Below, in pieces: positions 59,361 to 64,000 of a stretch of 64,000 bases of DNA. Both the position numbers and the translations under genes were made by a program. The notes under the pieces were generated by a model. The model worked only from the letters and a program-made list of their open reading frames with translations. It had not been told where the DNA came from and did no database searches. The first letter of the stretch is position 1; every line of letters begins with the position of its first letter. The stretch is from Buttiauxella gaviniae. GTDB lineage: Bacteria; Pseudomonadota; Gammaproteobacteria; Enterobacterales; Enterobacteriaceae. The stretch is taken from contig NZ_JBFMVT010000002.1 of the NCBI RefSeq assembly GCF_040786275.1, positions 3,224,001 to 3,288,000 on the forward strand, written 5' to 3'.

Positions 59361-59392
59361 ATGTCGGGTGGCGCTTGCGCTTACCCGACCTG
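59361..59392. repeat. REP palindrome between modC and ybhA
   Basis: ATGTCGGGTGGCGCTTGCGC followed by TTACCCGACC, a single strong REP hairpin in the gap between convergent genes. Confidence 0.75.
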
Positions 59393-59409
59393 TGACCGCT
59401 TTCTGACAG

Positions 59410-60228
59410 CTATAACAAATGCTTATAAATCGTCTCCGCGATACCCGCTTCCAGATTGGTACCGATCACTAAATCCGCCCGCGCTTTAATCGCGTCATCC
59501 GCATTACCCATTGCCACACCGAGCCCGGCGCTTTCCAGCATACTTAAATCATTAAAGTTATCGCCGAAGGCCATCACTTCACTCATGGATAAACCTTGTG
59601 ATTCAACCCACTGCGCCAGGCGATTGCCTTTGCTGTTACCGCGTTGCGCCACATCGACCTGATCATGCCATGACCATTCGCACGCCAGCCCCAATTCCCG
59701 TTCGACCACCTGAGTAAAACTTTGCAGCTTGATGGTATCGACATCCGTTAGCGCAAACTTCCAGATGGCATCAACGTTATGCGCGGCTTCGCGCAGGGAA
59801 TTCACATGGCGGAACACCGGACGCTGAGCTTCAGGCAAAGATTTGGCCCAGTTTTCGGTACGCAAAACATGCCCGGTAGTTTCCTGATACAGCATCGCGT
59901 CATCCACATACATCAGCCCATGAACGTTGTGGGTATCAAGCAAATCAATCAACTGGCTCGCCTGCTGCGGCTGTAAAGGATCGGATGCCAGTACCTTTTT
60001 CGCATGATAATCATACAAATAAGTGCCATTGCAGCAAATTGCAGGTGTTTCCAGGGCCAGTGCCTGATAAAAAGGATGGATGGCAACGTGATGACGGCCC
60101 GTCACAATGATCACTTTCACGCCAGCGTCATGTGCGCGTTGTAAAGCGGTCAGTGATTCAGGAAGAATAGTTTTTTGCGGCGTGAGCAATGTGCCGTCAA
60201 GATCAAGGGCGATTACGCGATAAGTCAT
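59410..60228 (-). CDS. ybhA: HAD-family phosphatase YbhA (pyridoxal phosphate phosphatase)
   Basis: Cytoplasmic haloacid-dehalogenase phosphatase of the Cof type; E. coli YbhA acts on pyridoxal phosphate and some sugar phosphates. The 272-residue protein shows the nucleophile motif ALDLDGTLL with Asp9 and Asp11, motif II VTGR, the conserved Lys in GNSKGNRL, and the metal site AFGDNFNDLSML. It lies between modC and pgl, as in E. coli. Confidence 0.93.
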   Translation of the reverse strand: MTYRVIALDLDGTLLTPQKTILPESLTALQRAHDAGVKVIIVTGRHHVAIHPFYQALALETPAICCNGTYLYDYHAKKVLASDPLQPQQASQLIDLLDTHNVHGLMYVDDAMLYQETTGHVLRTENWAKSLPEAQRPVFRHVNSLREAAHNVDAIWKFALTDVDTIKLQSFTQVVERELGLACEWSWHDQVDVAQRGNSKGNRLAQWVESQGLSMSEVMAFGDNFNDLSMLESAGLGVAMGNADDAIKARADLVIGTNLEAGIAETIYKHLL

Positions 60229-60370
60229 TTAGGGTTCCAGTCAAATTCAGAATCATAAGGCCTGTGCCGATGTTACACCGCTTGCGGCGTTGTTCAAAAT
60301 GACAACACGATGCGGCAAAACGCACTACCCTTGTGACTATTACTCAAGACGTTGGGAGGAGAGAGATTTC

Positions 60371-61369
60371 ATGAAACAAACAGTCTATACCGCGAGCCCC
60401 GAAAGCCAGCAGATTCACGTTTGGCAACTCGACCATGCAGGCGAACTGACTCTGGTTCAGGTCGTTGATGTGCCAGGCCAGGTGCAGCCGATGGTCATTA
60501 GCCCTGACAAACGTTTTCTGTATGTGGGCGTGCGTCCTGAGTTTCGCGTCATTGCTTACCGCATTACGCCAGATGACGGTACGCTTACCGAAGCGGGTGT
60601 TACCGCCATTCCGGGCAGCCCAACGCATATTTCAACCGATCGTCAGGGACGTTTCCTGTTCAGCGCTTCCTACAATGCAGGCAGCGTAAGCGTTGTGCGC
60701 CTTGGTGCAGATGGTTTACCGGGTGAGGTGGTAGATGTGGTCGAAGGGCTGGAAGGTTGCCACTCAGCCAATATTTCGCCGGATAACCGCACGCTGTGGG
60801 TGCCTGCGCTGAAGCAAGATCGTATTTGCCAGTTTACGCTGTCTGACGACGGCAAACTGGTAGCGCAAACGCCTGCGGAAGTGACCACCGTTGAGGGCGC
60901 AGGCCCGCGTCATATGGTGTTCCATCCGAACCAGCAATACGGTTACTGCGTCAATGAACTGAACAGCTCCGTGGACGTGTGGGAGCTGAAAAATGCTAAC
61001 GGTAAAATTGAATGTGTGCAAACGCTGGACATCATGCCGCCAGATTTTGCTGATACTCGTTGGGCGGCTGATATTCACATTACACCGGATGGTCGTCACC
61101 TCTACACGTGCGACCGCACCGCCAGCATCATCACGGTATTCAGCGTGTCAGAAGATGGTAGCGTCCTGGCGTTAGAAGGTTTCCAGCCGACGGAAACGCA
61201 GCCGCGCGGGTTTAACATCGACCATAGCGGGAAATACCTGATTGCAGCGGGCCAGAAATCACACCATATCGCGGTTTATCAAATTAACGGCGAGCAAGGG
61301 TTACTGGAAGAGAAGGGCCGTTATGCCGTGGGGCAAGGGCCGATGTGGGTAGTCGTTAACGCCTTCTAA
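60371..61369 (+). CDS. pgl: 6-Phosphogluconolactonase (beta-propeller type)
   Basis: Hydrolyses 6-phosphogluconolactone in the oxidative pentose-phosphate pathway. The 332-residue protein is a seven-bladed beta-propeller of the YbhE family, with repeated blade motifs ([54 protein letters not shown]). The conserved [12 protein letters not shown] and [14 protein letters not shown] lie in the active site region. The ATG at 60371 follows GGAGGAGAG; the longer upstream frame is rejected. Confidence 0.95.
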   Translation: MKQTVYTASPESQQIHVWQLDHAGELTLVQVVDVPGQVQPMVISPDKRFLYVGVRPEFRVIAYRITPDDGTLTEAGVTAIPGSPTHISTDRQGRFLFSASYNAGSVSVVRLGADGLPGEVVDVVEGLEGCHSANISPDNRTLWVPALKQDRICQFTLSDDGKLVAQTPAEVTTVEGAGPRHMVFHPNQQYGYCVNELNSSVDVWELKNANGKIECVQTLDIMPPDFADTRWAADIHITPDGRHLYTCDRTASIITVFSVSEDGSVLALEGFQPTETQPRGFNIDHSGKYLIAAGQKSHHIAVYQINGEQGLLEEKGRYAVGQGPMWVVVNAF

Positions 61370-61386
61370 TACTTTGATTCAATAAT

Positions 61387-61416
61387 AAAAAAACCTCGCA
61401 ATTGCGAGGTTTTTTG
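61387..61416. terminator. Bidirectional terminator between pgl and ybhC
   Basis: Stem AAAACCTCGCAA / TTGCGAGGTTTT flanked by A- and T-runs, between convergent genes. Confidence 0.9.
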
Positions 61417-61435
61417 TTTTAGGTCGAACGCTTAA

Positions 61436-62734
61436 TTACTCTGCAACGACCGCACTGCCAACGCCGCGGTTGTTGAACTCCCACATACGGTTTGCGTTAG
61501 CATCGTTCAAATCGCGCTGGATGGCGTCTTTCTCGCCTTTCGTACCGACATTCCCGGTAAACGGACGTTTAGAACTTGCGGCATCGCCCCAGGGTTTTGC
61601 GCTATTGAAGCCTTCGTTGATCACGCTGTCACGGATAACGACCTGACCATTGGATGTCTGGCCTGCGGTATAACCGTTTTCATTCGCTTCAACATCCCAG
61701 GCGCGACCCAATTGCGCGACGTTATCGCCTGCGGCGGTAAAGCGGCTATTGATTGCCAGGAAACCGTAGTAAATGTTTGGCAGCGTAGCAGGGGCAAACA
61801 CATAACCTTCCTGGGTACGGCTATTAACCAGACGGAAATCGGTATTCTCGAACACCACCGCACCACGGCCAGCAACCACATCCACATCACCTTCGATGTA
61901 GCTATTTGTTACCAGTGTGCGCGGCTGACGGTCAGTTAACATGCGGTTTTGCACGTCGCTGTTGGTCACAAAGAAAGTGTTCTGGCGGCCCAGCAGATGA
62001 ACATTGTTCAGTTGCACTTTGTCGCCATCGGTACGCAGAGCAACGGCCTGATGGTTACCCCCGTCAACGCTATCACCCAGGGTGTTTGCGATAGTCAGGT
62101 TTTGCATCTGCAGGCCATTGTTTTGGGACCACACTGCTGCGGAACACATGATGCCAACGGTCGCGCTGCGCTTGCTCTGGCAGCTATCGAACATGTACCA
62201 GGCAGGTTTGCCCGGCATATATTTGCCTGATGGGTTGACCGCGCGGCGCCAGGTATTCACATCGATTTCGGAATCCAGCGGCATGGTGATTTTCACATCG
62301 CCTGCATTATCCGTAGTGCCGTACAGCGTGACGCTGCCGGAACCCGCAGGGATATAAACGGTGCCCACATATTCGCCTGGCTGAATAGCGATGTACTGGC
62401 GAGTGTTGCTGTGTTTCATCATGGCTGCATCAACGGCTGCCTGAATAGACGTGTGAGTCACGCCTTCGCCACCGGCGGCACCGACGACAAAATCAGGCTG
62501 CTGCGGAAGGCGAATGGATGACGGAGCCCAGGCCGCTTCATCTTTATTCTTAGATGAGAAGTAACGCGCCTGAACGAAGTTCTGCGCTTCATCGGACGAT
62601 AAAATTGGACGAGACTGGGTGCCCGGCGCGACTTGCTTAGAAGGGATGTCTTCCGGAGGTGTTGAACTACAGGCCGACAAAGCTACAGCAAAAGCGAGCG
62701 CGGCTGCCCGACGAGAAACCGAAAAAGTATTCAA
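61436..62734 (-). CDS. ybhC: Pectinesterase-family outer-membrane lipoprotein YbhC
   Basis: A 432-residue lipoprotein with the right-handed beta-helix fold of pectin methylesterases. E. coli YbhC has acyl-CoA thioesterase activity and no clear pectin role. The signal peptide ends in the lipobox ALSAC. Family motifs are TSIQAAVDAA, GEYVGTVYIPAG, LGRQNTFFV, YIEGDVDVVAGRGAVVFEN and LGRAWDVE. I chose TTG at 62734 because it follows AAGGAG and aligns with the family start MNTFSVSR; a second in-frame TTG lies 21 bp upstream. Confidence 0.9.
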   Translation of the reverse strand: MNTFSVSRRAAALAFAVALSACSSTPPEDIPSKQVAPGTQSRPILSSDEAQNFVQARYFSSKNKDEAAWAPSSIRLPQQPDFVVGAAGGEGVTHTSIQAAVDAAMMKHSNTRQYIAIQPGEYVGTVYIPAGSGSVTLYGTTDNAGDVKITMPLDSEIDVNTWRRAVNPSGKYMPGKPAWYMFDSCQSKRSATVGIMCSAAVWSQNNGLQMQNLTIANTLGDSVDGGNHQAVALRTDGDKVQLNNVHLLGRQNTFFVTNSDVQNRMLTDRQPRTLVTNSYIEGDVDVVAGRGAVVFENTDFRLVNSRTQEGYVFAPATLPNIYYGFLAINSRFTAAGDNVAQLGRAWDVEANENGYTAGQTSNGQVVIRDSVINEGFNSAKPWGDAASSKRPFTGNVGTKGEKDAIQRDLNDANANRMWEFNNRGVGSAVVAE

Positions 62735-62845
62735 GGCTTGCTCCTTGCAATGCAATTTTAAAAGGGGATCTGAAAACCTGCTTTTTTATACTATGTTGAG
62801 CGAAACGGGAAGCCGATTGTGCAAATCGGCTTCATAAAGGTGGGA

Positions 62846-63322
62846 TTAATTAAACATTGCAGTAATCGACGCGCTTCCTAACGAGTGGAAATGGACGTTG
62901 TAACCCACCATGGCACCCGAAGCGTTCTCGTCAATATCGAGTTTTTCAACGTCGATGGCGTGAACGGTGAAAATGTAGCGGTGTGATTCCCCTTTTGGTG
63001 GCGCCGCGCCGCCGTAGCCCGGTTTACCGAAATCTGTGAGTGTTTCGATGGCGGGTTCCGGGAGATCGGCCAGACCTGAGCCTGCCCCCTGTGGCAGCAC
63101 GCGCGTATCGGCAGGAAGGTTGATCACCACCCAGTGCCACCAGCCAGAGCCGGTTGGTGCATCAGGGTCATAACTGGTGACTACAAAGCTTTTGGTGCCC
63201 GCCGGCACATCGTCCCATGCCAAATGAGGGGAAATGTTATCGCCGTCGTAGCCCATGCCGTTAAACACCTGACGCCAGGGGAGTTTATCCCCCTCTTTAA
63301 AATCCTGGCTTATCAATTTCAT
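62846..63322 (-). CDS. ybhB: PEBP/Raf-kinase-inhibitor-like protein YbhB
   Basis: A 158-residue cytoplasmic protein of the phosphatidylethanolamine-binding family; its bacterial role is unclear. The ligand-pocket motifs are SYDPDAPTGSGWWHWVV and GESHRYIFTVHAIDV. It lies upstream of ybhC on the same strand, as in E. coli, and 14 bp downstream of the DJ-1/PfpI gene. The two may be co-transcribed. Confidence 0.93.
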   Translation of the reverse strand: MKLISQDFKEGDKLPWRQVFNGMGYDGDNISPHLAWDDVPAGTKSFVVTSYDPDAPTGSGWWHWVVINLPADTRVLPQGAGSGLADLPEPAIETLTDFGKPGYGGAAPPKGESHRYIFTVHAIDVEKLDIDENASGAMVGYNVHFHSLGSASITAMFN

Positions 63323-63336
63323 TGCCTACCCCTTGG

Positions 63337-64000
63337 TCAGAGATCCAGTAATTTCAGGAGTTCCTCGGCAGCAATAGCGGATGACGCCGGGTTTTGTCCG
63401 GTGACCAAATGCCCGTCCACCACCGCATATTCACCCCAGTCGTCGGTGCGCTCGAACAGCCCACCTGCTTTTTTCAGCTCATCTTCCACCAAAAACGGCA
63501 CGACGGCGGTTAAGCCCACGCCCTCTTCTTCGCTATTGGTAAAGCCCGTCACGCGTTTGCCTTTGACCAGCGGCGAGCCGTCGGGCTTAGTCACCTTGCG
63601 CAATACACCTGGCGCATGGCATACCGCCGCTACGGGTTTTCCCGCCGCCCAAAATTCTTCGATAAGTTTGATCGAATGGCTATCTTCGGCCAGATCCCAC
63701 AGTGGGCCGTGGCCGCCGGGATAAAACACCGCGTCAAAATCTTCAGCGTTGATGCCCGCAAGTTTTTCAGTATTCGCTAACAGTTTCTGAGCGGCGGCAT
63801 CAGCGCGAAAACGGCGCGTGTCATCGGTTTGCGCGTCGGGTTCGTCACTTTTAGGATCAAGCGGTGGCTGCCCCCCTTTTGGAGAGGCGAGAGTCACCTC
63901 AAGCCCGGCGTCGTGAAAGACATAATACGGCGCGGCAAACTCCTCAAGCCAAAAGCCTGTGGGTTTGCCGGTATTACCCAGTTGATTGTGCGAGGTTAAA
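63337..64000 (-). CDS. DJ-1/PfpI-family protein, 5' end outside the window
   Basis: Type-1 glutamine-amidotransferase-like protein of the DJ-1/PfpI superfamily, related to glyoxalase III and Hsp31-type proteins. The frame is open to the window edge, and the visible 221 codons include SHNQLGNTGKPTGFWLEEFA near the N-terminus. FYPGGHGPLWDL and the nucleophile elbow AVCHAPGVL with its catalytic Cys follow. The internal ATG at 63897 is therefore not the start. It ends 14 bp before ybhB. Detoxification of glyoxals is plausible but not proven from sequence. Confidence 0.88.
   Translation of the reverse strand, partial: LTSHNQLGNTGKPTGFWLEEFAAPYYVFHDAGLEVTLASPKGGQPPLDPKSDEPDAQTDDTRRFRADAAAQKLLANTEKLAGINAEDFDAVFYPGGHGPLWDLAEDSHSIKLIEEFWAAGKPVAAVCHAPGVLRKVTKPDGSPLVKGKRVTGFTNSEEEGVGLTAVVPFLVEDELKKAGGLFERTDDWGEYAVVDGHLVTGQNPASSAIAAEELLKLLDL

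Noticed and set aside
1..64000. Search for tRNA, rRNA, insertion sequences, prophage, toxin-antitoxin or defence genes
   Set aside because: None of the intact frames shows transposase, integrase, toxin or defence motifs; coding content is core metabolic and regulatory genes throughout.

Overview
The window is chromosomal DNA from a member of the Enterobacteriaceae outside Escherichia/Salmonella. Nearly every gene has a close E. coli counterpart of almost the same length, with typical enterobacterial regulators (Fur, NagC, KdpE, ModE, RcsB/C/D, MicF) and repeats (ERIC, REP). Departures from the E. coli K-12 gene set are a clade-3-type catalase beside menE, an MgtE magnesium transporter before modA, and an ASCH-domain gene between gyrA and rcsC. 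Genus-level placement (Buttiauxella, Kluyvera, Cedecea or a relative) is a guess. I see no phage, insertion sequence, plasmid, CRISPR, tRNA or rRNA.

Layout. 1-4.2 kb: amino-sugar use, nagBA (the nagA 3' end lies outside) divergent from nagE. 4.3-8.3 kb: glnS and the chitoporin operon chiPQ. 8.3-11.1 kb: fur, fldA, ybfE and ybfF, with an ERIC element between fur and fldA. 11.3-13.5 kb: seqA-pgm. 13.5-21.5 kb: the complete potassium system kdpFABCDE with its KdpE box. 21.8-22.9 kb: ybfA, then elaA and elaB. 23.0-30.1 kb: menaquinone operon menFDHBCE. 30.2-33.7 kb: catalase, yfaZ, yfaY. 33.8-37.6 kb: nrdAB-yfaE with NrdR and DnaA sites. 37.9-42.0 kb: ubiG, gyrA, ASCH gene. 42.2-50.4 kb: Rcs phosphorelay, micF, ompC. 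50.6-55.1 kb: apbE, ada-alkB, yojI. 55.3-59.4 kb: mgtE, modABC. 59.4-64 kb: ybhA, pgl, ybhC, ybhB, and a DJ-1/PfpI gene cut by the window end.

The most notable property is gene order. From nagA to ybfA the order follows the 15-16 min region of the E. coli map; from elaA to yojI it follows the 50-51 min region in reverse; from modA on it is back at 17 min. In E. coli these regions lie on opposite replichores at similar distances from the terminus. The mosaic therefore looks like the result of two nested, terminus-symmetric inversions that exchanged a segment between replichores while keeping genes such as gyrA co-directional with replication. The rest is well-conserved core genome with recognisable regulatory sites. 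I did not find an undescribed defence, toxin or mobile system.
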